Positions 6,520-12,672 are shown, counted from the first letter of the stretch. The stretch: 12,672 bases of DNA from DATCVR01 sp036566745 (GCA_036566745.1 DATCVR010000335.1:1-12672), one strand, 5' to 3'. The notes: generated by a model from the letters alone, not told the origin. A program made the numbers and translations.

Positions 6520-6678
6520 ATGGCCAAGTGGGAGTATGCAACCGCACCGGTCCTGGTGCACGCGACCAAGCAGATCCTCGACAACTGGGGTGAGGACGGC
6601 TGGGAGCTCGTCCAGATCGTCCCCGGGATGAACCCCGAGAACGTCGTCGCCTACTTCAAGCGCGAGAAGACCGCATGA
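6520..6678 (+). CDS. DUF4177 small protein
   Basis: A 52-residue protein beginning MAKWEYATAPVLVHAT and carrying the DUF4177 core KWEY...ILDNWGEDGWELVQIVP...VAYFKR. It has no signal peptide or membrane segment. The family's function is unknown. A homologue (Rv3678A) holds the same place before a RidA gene in Mycobacterium tuberculosis, so this short gene is conserved and real despite its size. Its start is set by the -10 box 7 bases upstream. Its TGA overlaps the RidA ATG (ATGA at 6675-6678), which suggests translational coupling and a shared role. Nothing in the sequence shows what that role is. Confidence 0.9.
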   Translation: MAKWEYATAPVLVHATKQILDNWGEDGWELVQIVPGMNPENVVAYFKREKTA

Positions 6679-7133
6679 GCCCCGAAGACCGTCTGGCCGA
6701 GATCGGGCTGACCCTCCCCGAGGTCGCCGCCCCGGTCGCGGCGTACGTCCCGGCCGTGCGCACCGGTTCCTACGTCTACACCTCGGGTCAGCTGCCGCTG
6801 CGTGACGGCGACCTGATTCGCACCGGCAAGGTCGGCGCCGAGGTCAGCCCCGAGGAAGCCCACGAGTGCGCCCAGCAGTGCGCGCTCAACGCGCTGGCGG
6901 CGATCCGGGCCGAGGTGGGCGACCTGTCCGCCGTCACCCGCGTGGTCAAGGTCGTGGGTTTCGTCGCCTCGGCGCCCGGGTTCGTCGCTCAGCCCCAGGT
7001 CGTCAACGGCGCGAGCGAGCTGCTCGGCAAGGTCTTCGGCGACGCCGGGCAGCACGCCCGCAGCGCCGTCGGTGTCGCGTCGCTGCCGCTGGACGCGCCG
7101 GTCGAGGTCGAGTTGGTCGTCGAGGTCGGTTGA
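6675..7133 (+). CDS. RidA/YjgF/UK114-family protein
   Basis: A 152-residue member of the RidA superfamily, which forms trimers; archetypes hydrolyse reactive enamine/imine intermediates made by PLP enzymes. The sequence shows VRTGSYVYTSGQLPLRDGDL (about 28-47), the central AAIRAEVGDLSAVTRVVKVVGFV, and the C-terminal HARSAVGVASLPLDAPVEVEL. R129 in that last block aligns with the substrate-binding Arg105 of E. coli RidA, so enamine deaminase activity is possible. At about 150 residues it is longer than the 128-residue RidA archetype and closer to the actinobacterial subgroup next to crp and MBL genes (Rv3678c in M. tuberculosis). Its ATG overlaps the DUF4177 stop, and the NUDIX gene starts 8 bases after its stop, so the three are one transcript. 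Confidence 0.93.
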   Translation: MSPEDRLAEIGLTLPEVAAPVAAYVPAVRTGSYVYTSGQLPLRDGDLIRTGKVGAEVSPEEAHECAQQCALNALAAIRAEVGDLSAVTRVVKVVGFVASAPGFVAQPQVVNGASELLGKVFGDAGQHARSAVGVASLPLDAPVEVELVVEVG

Positions 7134-7140
7134 GCTGGAC

Positions 7141-7866
7141 GTGACCGGACCGCGGGTGCTGCCCCCCGCGCTCGCCGAGCGGGTGCGGGCGTACGTCGCG
7201 GCTGGTCACGGACCGGTTCCTGCCCGGCCGGCGGCCACTGTGGTGCTGGTACGAGACGGCGAGGGCGGCGTCGAGGTCTACGTCCAGCGGCGCCACGCCA
7301 GCATGCCGTTCGCCGCCGGGATGCTGGCGTTCCCCGGAGGCCGGGTCGACCCGGTCGACCTGGAGCCCTGGGACGGCGACGACGCCGCCTGGGCGGCTCG
7401 GCTCGGCACCGACCACCAGGCTGCGCGAGGGTTCGTCCGAGCCGCCATCCGCGAGCTCTCGGAGGAGACCGGGCTCGATCTCCGGCCGTCCGACCTGTTG
7501 CCCTGGGCCCGATGGGTGACGCCGCGGTTCGAGCCCCGTCGGTACGACACGTGGTTCTTCCTGGCCAGCCTTCCGGCCGGGCAGCTCCCGCAGGACGTCT
7601 CCGGCGAAGCCGAGTCGGTGGCCTGGGTGCGTCCCGCCGACGAGGCCGCTCGAGCCTGGCGCGGCGAGTCGCTGATGATGCCGCCCACCAGGATCGTGCT
7701 GGAGGAGCTCGCCGGTCTCGGAGCGGTGGCCGCGGCCGTGGCGGCCGCCCACGGACGCGTGATCGAGACGATCCTCCCGGGCTGGGTCGACGACGGCACC
7801 GAGATCTCCATCGTGCTCCCTGGCGACGACGGCTATCCCGGCGACGACCCCGGGGACCTGCTATGA
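7141..7866 (+). CDS. NUDIX hydrolase with an interrupted Nudix box (NUDT19-like)
   Basis: A 241-residue hydrolase of nucleoside-diphosphate-linked compounds. FPGG at 64-67 and RELSEETGL at 104-112 are the two halves of a Nudix box (GX5EX7REUXEEXGU). About 23 extra residues are inserted between them, so the first Glu is not at its canonical place. REL and EE, which bind the metal, are intact. The same interrupted arrangement is known in the peroxisomal NUDT19/RP2p group, some of which cleave CoA derivatives; the substrate here is inferred at best. WFFLASLP and a C-terminal helical part (about 165-210) follow, then an acidic tail. The GTG at 7141 is the only good start candidate near the RidA stop and has just a weak GAGGT upstream. 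Its stop overlaps the MBL start (ATGA). Confidence 0.88.
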   Translation: MTGPRVLPPALAERVRAYVAAGHGPVPARPAATVVLVRDGEGGVEVYVQRRHASMPFAAGMLAFPGGRVDPVDLEPWDGDDAAWAARLGTDHQAARGFVRAAIRELSEETGLDLRPSDLLPWARWVTPRFEPRRYDTWFFLASLPAGQLPQDVSGEAESVAWVRPADEAARAWRGESLMMPPTRIVLEELAGLGAVAAAVAAAHGRVIETILPGWVDDGTEISIVLPGDDGYPGDDPGDLL

Positions 7867-8645
7867 GCGTCGCGCCGGACCTGCCCGCCTGGTGCCGACT
7901 GGTTCGCGCCGGCAATCCGGGACCGATGACGCTCGACGGCACCAACACCTACGTCGTCCTCGGCGCGGCCGGAAACGTGGTGATCGACCCCGGGCCGATG
8001 CTGGAGGACCATCTGCGTGCCGTCGCTGCCCTCGGGCCGGTGACCAGCGCTGTCCTGACCCACCACCATCTGGACCACAGCGGAGGCGCGCGCCGGTTCC
8101 ACGAGCTCACTGGCGCCTCAGTCCTGGCCCGCGACCCGTCGCTGTGCATCGACGGCGAGCCGCTCGCCGACGACGACGTGATCGTGGCCGGCGACCAGCG
8201 GCTGCGGGTGCTGCACACGCCGGGGCACACCGCCGACTCGATCTGCCTCGTGACCGAGGGCCCGTCGCGGGTGCTGTTCACGGGCGACACCGTGCTGGGC
8301 CGGGGCACCACGATCGTCGCCCATCCGGACGGATCGCTGGGTGCGTATCTCGCTTCGCTGGACCGGCTCGCCGCCCTGGTCGAGGGGGTCGAGGTCATGA
8401 TGCTGCCCGGTCACGGACCGGCCGGAGCCGACGCGGCCCAGGCGATCGCCGCCTACCAGGCGCATCGCCGAGCCCGCCTCGACCAGGTGCGGGCGGCGCT
8501 CGAATCCGGTGCGACGAGCGCCATGGACGTGGTCCGGATCGTCTACGCCGACGTCGACCGCTCGGTGTGGCCGGCTGCCGAGGCGACCGTGCGAGCGCAG
8601 CTGGACTACCTGGGCGCCGCCGAGTCCGAGCCCGGCACCGCCTGA
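7863..8645 (+). CDS. Metallo-beta-lactamase-fold hydrolase (glyoxalase II / LACTB2-like)
   Basis: A 260-residue two-metal hydrolase. The zinc motif THHHLDH gives H67, H69, D71 and H72. HTPGHT supplies H122, TGDTVLG supplies D142, and PGHG supplies H184, so both metal sites are complete. A helical C-terminal segment (about 195-252) with RRARLDQVRAAL resembles the winged-helix-like tail of LACTB2-type proteins, some of which are endoribonucleases, while others act on thioesters. The substrate cannot be chosen from sequence. It corresponds by position to Rv3677c, next to crp in M. tuberculosis. The ATG overlaps the NUDIX stop in an ATGA junction, and it is the last gene of the DUF4177-RidA-NUDIX-MBL operon. 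It converges with crp. Confidence 0.93.
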   Translation: MSVAPDLPAWCRLVRAGNPGPMTLDGTNTYVVLGAAGNVVIDPGPMLEDHLRAVAALGPVTSAVLTHHHLDHSGGARRFHELTGASVLARDPSLCIDGEPLADDDVIVAGDQRLRVLHTPGHTADSICLVTEGPSRVLFTGDTVLGRGTTIVAHPDGSLGAYLASLDRLAALVEGVEVMMLPGHGPAGADAAQAIAAYQAHRRARLDQVRAALESGATSAMDVVRIVYADVDRSVWPAAEATVRAQLDYLGAAESEPGTA

Positions 8646-8651
8646 TCCGGC

Positions 8652-8765
8652 TCAGCCCGTCGTAGGCTGCGCGGAGGTCGCGAGGCCGAGCCGAATCGTG
8701 GTCACGCGCGCGGTGATCACGCTCAGCTCCCGGGCGAGGTTCATGCCGCCGAGCGTGGAGGCCAC
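8652..8765 (-). CDS. Small ORF directly downstream of crp, uncertain
   Basis: A 37-codon frame beginning GTG three bases after the crp stop and ending in TGA at 8654-8652. It reads VASTLGGMNLARELSVITAR and onward to TTIRLGLATSAQPTTG. It could be a coupled small protein or leftover sequence; no ribosome site is seen and I do not recognise it. It fills nearly all of the MBL-crp gap (8646-8768), where a clear terminator is otherwise absent. Chance is a fair alternative in such GC-rich DNA. Confidence 0.2.
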   Translation of the reverse strand: MASTLGGMNLARELSVITARVTTIRLGLATSAQPTTG

Positions 8766-8768
8766 GGC

Positions 8769-9446
8769 TCAGCGGGCGCGGCGGCGGATCCGTTCGACGT
8801 CGAGCATGACCACCGAGCGCTGTTCGAGGCGCAGCCAGCCGCGGCTGACGAAGTCGGCGAGCGCCTTGTTGACCGTCTCGCGCGAGGCGCCGACCAGCTG
8901 GGCCAGCTCCTCCTGGGTGAGGTCGTGGACCACGCGCACGCCCTCTTCGGACGGGACGCCGAAGCGGGTGGAGAGGTCGAGCAGCGCCTTGGCGACGCGG
9001 CCGGGGACGTCGGAGAAGACGAGGTCGGCGAGGGTGTCGTTGGACCGGCGAAGCCGGGAGGCGAGCTGGAGCAGGAGCCCGCGAGCCACCTCGGGACGGC
9101 CGGTCAGCCAGGGCAGGAGATCGGCGTGCCCGAGGCCCAGCACGGTGCTGTCGGTGACCGCCGTGACGGTGGCCGAGCGTGGTCCGGGATCGAACAGCGA
9201 CAACTCGCCGAACATCTGGCCCGGCCCCAGCAGGGCCAGCAGGTTCTCGCGACCGTCGGGTGCGGTGCGGCCGAGCTTGATCTTGCCGTCGATGACGACG
9301 TAGACGCGGTCGCCTTCGTCGCCCTCGTGGAAGAGCACCTGGCCGCGCTCGAGATGGACCTCGCTCATCGTCGAGCGCAACGCAACGGCGGCCTCGTCGT
9401 CGAGCTCACGGAACAGTGGAGCGCTCCGAAGTACTTCGTCAACCAC
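8769..9446 (-). CDS. crp: Crp/Fnr-family cAMP-responsive regulator
   Basis: A 225-residue global regulator closely resembling M. tuberculosis Rv3676. The N-terminal cyclic-nucleotide-binding domain contains the phosphate-binding cassette GELSLFDPGPRSATVTAV. Its E81, R90 and S91 match E. coli CRP Glu72, Arg82 and Ser83, so cAMP binding is likely. A long dimerisation helix spans about 115-142. The C-terminal winged helix-turn-helix has QEELAQLVGASRETVNKALADF (about 178-199) as recognition region, almost the same as in mycobacterial Crp, so a GTGA-N6-TCAC-type site is expected. The GTG at 9446 is chosen because GGAGG lies 8 bases upstream; the GTG at 9452 is too close to it. The gene is divergent from nth and converges with the MBL gene. 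A matching Crp-like site lies about 60 bases upstream. Confidence 0.95.
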   Translation of the reverse strand: MVDEVLRSAPLFRELDDEAAVALRSTMSEVHLERGQVLFHEGDEGDRVYVVIDGKIKLGRTAPDGRENLLALLGPGQMFGELSLFDPGPRSATVTAVTDSTVLGLGHADLLPWLTGRPEVARGLLLQLASRLRRSNDTLADLVFSDVPGRVAKALLDLSTRFGVPSEEGVRVVHDLTQEELAQLVGASRETVNKALADFVSRGWLRLEQRSVVMLDVERIRRRAR

Positions 9447-9506
9447 GCGCACGCCCTCCTCGACGGTCCGGGACGTCCCGGGACGCGAACCCGGCCGGAC
9501 GACCGG

Positions 9507-9522
9507 GGTGTTTCACCTCACG
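9507..9522. promoter_or_regulatory. Candidate Crp-binding site
   Basis: GGTGT-TTCACC-TCACG contains GTGT-N6-TCAC, one mismatch from the GTGA-N6-TCAC core of Crp-family sites. It overlaps the -35 of the TTCACC-17-TATTGT promoter and lies about 60 bases upstream of the crp start, so it could serve self-regulation or control of nth. Confidence 0.5.
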
Positions 9523-9631
9523 TTGTGCCGGGACTATTGTGCCCGTGGCCCATCATGGCCGATCATTCGCCCCCACGCCGCCCGGGCGACACTTCCGAGT
9601 CGATGGCTGTCACGCTGTCGGCCACTGACCT

Positions 9632-9637
9632 TAGGGT
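9632..9637 (+). promoter_or_regulatory. -10 box of a leaderless promoter for nth
   Basis: TAGGGT (TANNNT) lies 6 bases before the GTG at 9644, and no ribosome site is present. Only weak -35 candidates exist (TGTCAC near 9608). Confidence 0.5.
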
Positions 9638-9643
9638 GAGGCT

Positions 9644-10354
9644 GTGTCCACGGTTGCCCCGGAATCCCGCCTGGCGATGGTCCGCCGAGCGCGGCGTATC
9701 AATCGCGAGCTCGCCGAGCTGTACCCCGACGCCCACTGCGAGCTCGACTTCACCACGCCGTTCGAGCTCCTCATCGCCACGGTGCTGTCGGCGCAGACCA
9801 CGGACGTGCGGGTCAACTCCGTCACCCCGACCCTGTTCGCGAAGTACCCCACCGCAGCCGAGCTGGCGGTGGCCGACCCGGACGACGTCGAGGCGATCAT
9901 CCAGCCCACCGGCTTCTTCCGGGCCAAGACCCGCTCGATCATCAAGCTGTCCCAGGCCGTCGTCGAGAACTTCGGTGGTGAGGTGCCGGGCCGGCTGAAG
10001 GATCTCGTCACCTTGCCCGGCGTGGGGCGCAAAACCGCCAACGTCGTGCTGGGCAATGCCTTCGACGTGCCGGGCATCACGGTCGACACCCACTTCGGCC
10101 GCCTGGTCCGGCGCTTTGGCTGGACCGAGAACGTCGAGCCGGACAAGGTCGAGGCGGACATCGCGGCGATCTTCCCCAAGAGCGAGTGGACCATGCTGTC
10201 CCACCGTGTCATCTGGCACGGCCGCCGACGCTGCCACGCTCGGCGGCCGGCCTGTGGCGCGTGCCCGATCGCCGGGCTCTGCCCCTCGTACGGCGAGGGC
10301 CCGACCGACCCGAAGGTGGCCGCCAAGCTCGTCCGCGACGGGCCACGCGGATGA
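9644..10354 (+). CDS. nth: Endonuclease III (DNA glycosylase/AP lyase)
   Basis: A 236-residue base-excision repair enzyme that removes oxidised pyrimidines and cuts the abasic strand. The helix-hairpin-helix LPGVGRKTANVVLG gives catalytic K130, and the VDTHFGRLVRR segment gives catalytic D148. The C-terminal iron-sulfur loop has Cys at 197, 204, 207 and 213, in the exact C-X6-C-X2-C-X5-C pattern that binds a 4Fe-4S cluster. FTTPFELLIATVLSAQTTD near the N-terminus is the family signature. Length is normal. The GTG at 9644 is set by the -10 box 6 bases upstream. It leads the nth-NUDIX-marP run; its stop overlaps the NUDIX ATG. In M. tuberculosis a thioredoxin-like gene lies at this junction, which is absent here. 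Confidence 0.96.
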   Translation: MSTVAPESRLAMVRRARRINRELAELYPDAHCELDFTTPFELLIATVLSAQTTDVRVNSVTPTLFAKYPTAAELAVADPDDVEAIIQPTGFFRAKTRSIIKLSQAVVENFGGEVPGRLKDLVTLPGVGRKTANVVLGNAFDVPGITVDTHFGRLVRRFGWTENVEPDKVEADIAAIFPKSEWTMLSHRVIWHGRRRCHARRPACGACPIAGLCPSYGEGPTDPKVAAKLVRDGPRG

Positions 10355-11070
10355 ACGACGACGCAGCGCCGGGCGAGGACGTGGGACCCGGCGAGGACGT
10401 CGTACCGGGGGCCGGTCCGGACGTCCCGGCCTGGCTGCGCCCGATCGCCGACGCCGCGGCCCGGGCGGGCGCGGGGGAACTCGCGCCCTGGGCGCCACCC
10501 GCCGACGGATCGGCCCGCGAGTCGGCGGTGCTGCTGCTCTTCGGTGAGACCGACGGCCGGCCCGACCTCCTGCTCACCCAGCGCGCCACCGGTCTACGAC
10601 GCCACGCGGGTCAGGTGGCCTTTCCCGGAGGCGTGATCGACCCCGGCGACCACGGCCCCGTGGGTGCCGCCCTCCGCGAGGCGCGCGAGGAGACCGGTCT
10701 CGAACCGTCGGGCATCGACGTGCTCGCGGTCGCCACGCCGCTGTGGATCCCGATCACGAACTTCTCCGTCACGCCGGTCGTGGCCTGGTGGCGCGAGCCG
10801 TGCGAGGTGCGGGTGGTCGACGCCACCGAGGTCGCCTCGGTCCACCGGGTGGCGCTCGACGATCTCCTCGACCCGGCCAACCGCTTCATGGTCCGGCATC
10901 CCAGCGGCACCTCCGGCCCGGCGTTCCGGGTCGACGGGCTGGTGGTCTGGGGGTTCACGGCCATCGTCCTCACCAGGCTGTTCGAGGTGTCCGGCATCGC
11001 GCGCGCTTGGGACCGTACCCACGTCGAGCCGCTGCCCGCCGGCCGACCGGAGGGAGCGGTGCCGCTGTGA
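10351..11070 (+). CDS. NUDIX coenzyme A pyrophosphatase (NudL-like)
   Basis: A 239-residue Nudix protein of the CoA diphosphatase group, which splits coenzyme A and its derivatives into 3',5'-ADP and phosphopantetheines. The diagnostic run LLTQRATGLRRHAGQVAFPG (75-93 region) matches the UPF0035/NuCoA motif. The Nudix box that follows (GGVIDPGD, then ALREAREETGL) has Asp at the first acidic position and one extra spacer residue, as in E. coli NudL. Residues 7-24 form a small acidic repeat around PGEDV. The ATG overlaps the nth stop (ATGA), and its own stop overlaps the marP GTG (GTGA), so the three genes are coupled. Its place between nth and marP agrees with Rv3672c of M. tuberculosis. Substrate is inferred from the motif. 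Confidence 0.9.
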   Translation: MNDDAAPGEDVGPGEDVVPGAGPDVPAWLRPIADAAARAGAGELAPWAPPADGSARESAVLLLFGETDGRPDLLLTQRATGLRRHAGQVAFPGGVIDPGDHGPVGAALREAREETGLEPSGIDVLAVATPLWIPITNFSVTPVVAWWREPCEVRVVDATEVASVHRVALDDLLDPANRFMVRHPSGTSGPAFRVDGLVVWGFTAIVLTRLFEVSGIARAWDRTHVEPLPAGRPEGAVPL

Positions 11071-12257
11071 TCCTGGGGCTGAACGTCGTCGACTGGATCA
11101 TCGTCGTGCTCGCCATCGTGGTCGGGTACACCGGCTGGACCCACGGGTTCGTGGTCGGCCTGCTGTCGTTCGTGGGCTTCGTCGGCGGTGCGGTGGCGGG
11201 GCTGTTGCTGGTGCCGCTGCTGCTCGGCGGGTTCGAGCCGGGGCTGGGGGTGTCGGTCCTGGCCGTGCTGCTGGTGCTGGGCGTCGCCTCCATCGGGCAG
11301 GGCGTGCTGGCGTGGGCCGGCGGGTGGGTGCGGTCGAAGGTGTCCTCCGAGCCCGCGCGGCACTTCGACGCCGCCGGCGGCGCGATCCTGGGCGTGACCG
11401 GGCTGCTCGTCGCGGGCTGGGCGGTGGGGCTCGCCATCTCGTCCGCCGCCATCCCGCACGCGTCGGCGGCCGTTCGCGAGTCGCGCATCCTCCGGGTGGT
11501 CGACGACGCCGTGCCGGTGTCGCCGGAGGTCTTGCGCGAGGCGTTCCGCGACGTCGTGGCCGCGGGAGGATTTCCCGAGGTGGTCGCGCCGTGGGTCCCC
11601 GAGCCCATCCTCGAGGTCGAGGCGCCCACGGGCACGCTGAGCCGCGATCCCGAGATCCGCACCGCCGCCGAGAGCGTCGTCAAGATCATCGGACGGGCGT
11701 CGTGCGACCGCGTCATCGAGGGCAGCGGCTTCGTCGTCGCTCCCGAGCGGATCATGACCAACGCCCATGTCGTGGCGGGGGTGGCCGATCCGGTGGTCAC
11801 GTTCCCCGACGGCGAGCCGCTCGCGGCCCAGGTCGTGCTCTTCGACCCCGAGACCGACGTCGCCGTCCTGGCCGTGCCGGGGCTGACCCTTCCTCGGCTG
11901 GACTTCGCCGAGGGCTCGGTCGCCGGTGGCACCGACGCCGCGGCCATCGGCTACCCCAACAACGGACCGCTCACCACCGAGCCGGTGCGGGTCCGCGCCC
12001 AGCAGCAGCTCCTCGGCCGCGACATCCTCGGCGACGCCCAGGTCACTCGCGACGTGCTCTCGCTGCGCGGCGAGGTGCGTCCGGGCAACAGCGGCGGACC
12101 GCTCGTGTCCGGCGACGGCACCGTCCTCGGCGTGGTGTTCGCGGCCTCGCTGACCGACCCCGAAACCGGCTACGCCCTGGCCCGCTCGGAGGTCGACGAC
12201 TTCGTCAGCCGCGCGGCCGAGGCCAGCGAATCGGTCGACACCGGTCAGTGCACCTGA
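11067..12257 (+). CDS. marP: Membrane-anchored periplasmic serine protease, MarP-like
   Basis: A 396-residue protein with a four-helix CvpA-like membrane part (about residues 5-130) and a chymotrypsin-fold protease domain (about 200-390). The triad is H234 in MTNAHVVAG, D264 in PETDVAVLAV and S342 in RPGNSGGPL. C213 and C395 match the disulfide pair that controls activity in M. tuberculosis MarP (Rv3671c). The length (397 there) and numbering agree almost exactly. The M. tuberculosis protein is needed for survival in acid and processes cell-wall hydrolases; that role is inferred here. The GTG at 11067 overlaps the NUDIX stop (GTGA), and GGAGGGAG lies 10 bases before it. It ends the nth-NUDIX-marP run and converges with the EphE-like gene 24 bases away. 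Confidence 0.95.
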   Translation: MILGLNVVDWIIVVLAIVVGYTGWTHGFVVGLLSFVGFVGGAVAGLLLVPLLLGGFEPGLGVSVLAVLLVLGVASIGQGVLAWAGGWVRSKVSSEPARHFDAAGGAILGVTGLLVAGWAVGLAISSAAIPHASAAVRESRILRVVDDAVPVSPEVLREAFRDVVAAGGFPEVVAPWVPEPILEVEAPTGTLSRDPEIRTAAESVVKIIGRASCDRVIEGSGFVVAPERIMTNAHVVAGVADPVVTFPDGEPLAAQVVLFDPETDVAVLAVPGLTLPRLDFAEGSVAGGTDAAAIGYPNNGPLTTEPVRVRAQQQLLGRDILGDAQVTRDVLSLRGEVRPGNSGGPLVSGDGTVLGVVFAASLTDPETGYALARSEVDDFVSRAAEASESVDTGQCT

Positions 12258-12281
12258 GTCGCGCCGTCCCAGCCCACGGGC

Positions 12282-12672
12282 TCACCGCGACAACGGCGCC
12301 AACCACTTCGTCAGCGCCTCGTTGACGTCGTCGGGTGCTTCCTCGTGCGGGAAATGACCCACGCCGTCGAGTTCGAGCCAGTGGTGGTCGCCCGCTGTGA
12401 GTTCGCGCGACGTAGCAGTCAGCTCGGCCGAGACGTTGCGATCGGCCGCGCCGTGGATCTGCAGCACCGGCATGGTCAGCGGCTCCTGCACCCGCTTGGC
12501 GAAGCGCCGTCCGTCGGCGCGGAACAGCGACCGCACCACCCAGCGCTGGTACTCCAGCGCACAGTGGGGCGCCGGCCAGAGCCGCATGGCCGCGCGGTAC
12601 CGCTCGGCGGCCTCGTCGTCGGGGAAGGCCGCATCGGGGCCGGACCAGCGCCGCAGCAGGGTCTCGACGTAG
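12282..12672 (-). CDS. Alpha/beta-fold hydrolase, EphE-like (3' part only)
   Basis: The last 129 codons of an alpha/beta hydrolase, open to the right edge of the window. The visible parts are SLFRADGRRFAKRV, MPVLQIHGAADRNV with the late Asp region, and ELDGVGHFPHEEAPDDV with the catalytic His of the fold, followed by a short C-terminal helix. The nucleophile elbow lies outside. The match in place (immediately after marP, convergent) and style to M. tuberculosis EphE (Rv3670), a putative epoxide hydrolase, is strong. Epoxide specificity is not shown by these residues. The frame continues upstream of the ATG at 12587, so that is not the real start. It ends 24 bases from the marP stop without a visible terminator. 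Confidence 0.85.
   Translation of the reverse strand, partial: YVETLLRRWSGPDAAFPDDEAAERYRAAMRLWPAPHCALEYQRWVVRSLFRADGRRFAKRVQEPLTMPVLQIHGAADRNVSAELTATSRELTAGDHHWLELDGVGHFPHEEAPDDVNEALTKWLAPLSR

Larger units (their letters stand above)
9447..9643. promoter_or_regulatory. crp-nth divergent intergenic region, rich in palindromes
   Basis: The 197-base spacer holds four kinds of signal. Next to the crp start is a GAGGAGG ribosome site (9453-9460 region, minus strand). Just upstream of it are overlapping palindromes: CCGGGACGTCCCGG (9468-9481) and GTCCCGGGAC (9475-9484 region). Then comes a Crp-like site at 9507-9522 that overlaps a plus-strand promoter-like pair, TTCACC (9512-9517) and TATTGT (9535-9540), 17 bases apart. 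Last is the TAGGGT box before nth. Functions are inferred from motif and position. Confidence 0.55.

Noticed and set aside
8629..8654. GAGCCCGG ... CCGGCTC hairpin over the MBL stop as a terminator
   Set aside because: Contains a bulge, overlaps coding sequence and has no T-tract.
8925..9998. Plus-strand frame across crp antisense, the intergenic region and nth
   Set aside because: It ignores the boundaries of two well-supported genes and becomes low-complexity Ser/Arg/Thr.
10664..12325. Plus-strand frame of 553 codons overlapping the NudL-like and marP genes
   Set aside because: Arg/Gly/Ala-rich with no domain; the other plus frame encodes MarP with its triad and cysteine pair.
1..12672. 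CRISPR arrays, insertion sequences, phage genes, tRNA or rRNA genes
   Set aside because: No regularly spaced repeats, no transposase or integrase motifs, and no tRNA-like cloverleaf or rRNA sequence were seen on either strand.

Overview
The window is GC-rich with strong third-position G/C bias. It has GTG starts, overlapping ATGA/GTGA gene junctions and start codons placed 6-7 bases after a TANNNT box, as in leaderless actinobacterial transcripts. The right half matches the Mycobacterium tuberculosis Rv3678A-Rv3670 neighbourhood (DUF4177, RidA, metallo-beta-lactamase, crp, nth, NUDIX, marP, ephE), but has an extra NUDIX gene and no thioredoxin-like gene after nth. This suggests a non-mycobacterial actinomycete, perhaps a Nocardioidaceae relative. 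That placement rests on gene content and motifs, not on a search.

Left part (1-4840). A minus-strand operon encodes the E1-alpha, E1-beta and E2 subunits of a branched-chain 2-oxoacid dehydrogenase, joined by TGATG and ATGA overlaps. A SigE-type ECF sigma factor follows 85 bases downstream, and its stop overlaps the possible start of another gene at the window edge. An Lrp/AsnC regulator is divergent from E1-alpha. The shared 128-bp spacer holds a perfect 6-bp-arm palindrome flanked by an 8-bp direct repeat, a good candidate operator. No E3 gene is present.

Middle (4840-6520). This accessory stretch carries a small unrecognised ORF, an AraC-type regulator broken by a frameshift inside its second helix-turn-helix, and a histidine-phosphatase-family protein with altered signature residues.

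Right part (6520-12672). One plus-strand run encodes DUF4177, RidA, a NUDIX protein with an interrupted Nudix box, and a metallo-beta-lactamase-fold hydrolase. Next comes crp on the minus strand, divergent from the plus-strand run nth, NudL-like CoA pyrophosphatase and marP. A Crp-like half-palindromic site and a dense set of palindromes lie between crp and nth. The window ends in the 3' part of a convergent EphE-like alpha/beta hydrolase.

The window is mostly core actinobacterial metabolism and stress response. I did not find a clearly new system. The most interesting points are the Gly-X-Y (collagen-like) N-terminus of E1-alpha, the regulatory architecture of the two divergent spacers, the AraC frameshift, and promoters whose -10 box coincides with or abuts neighbouring coding sequence.
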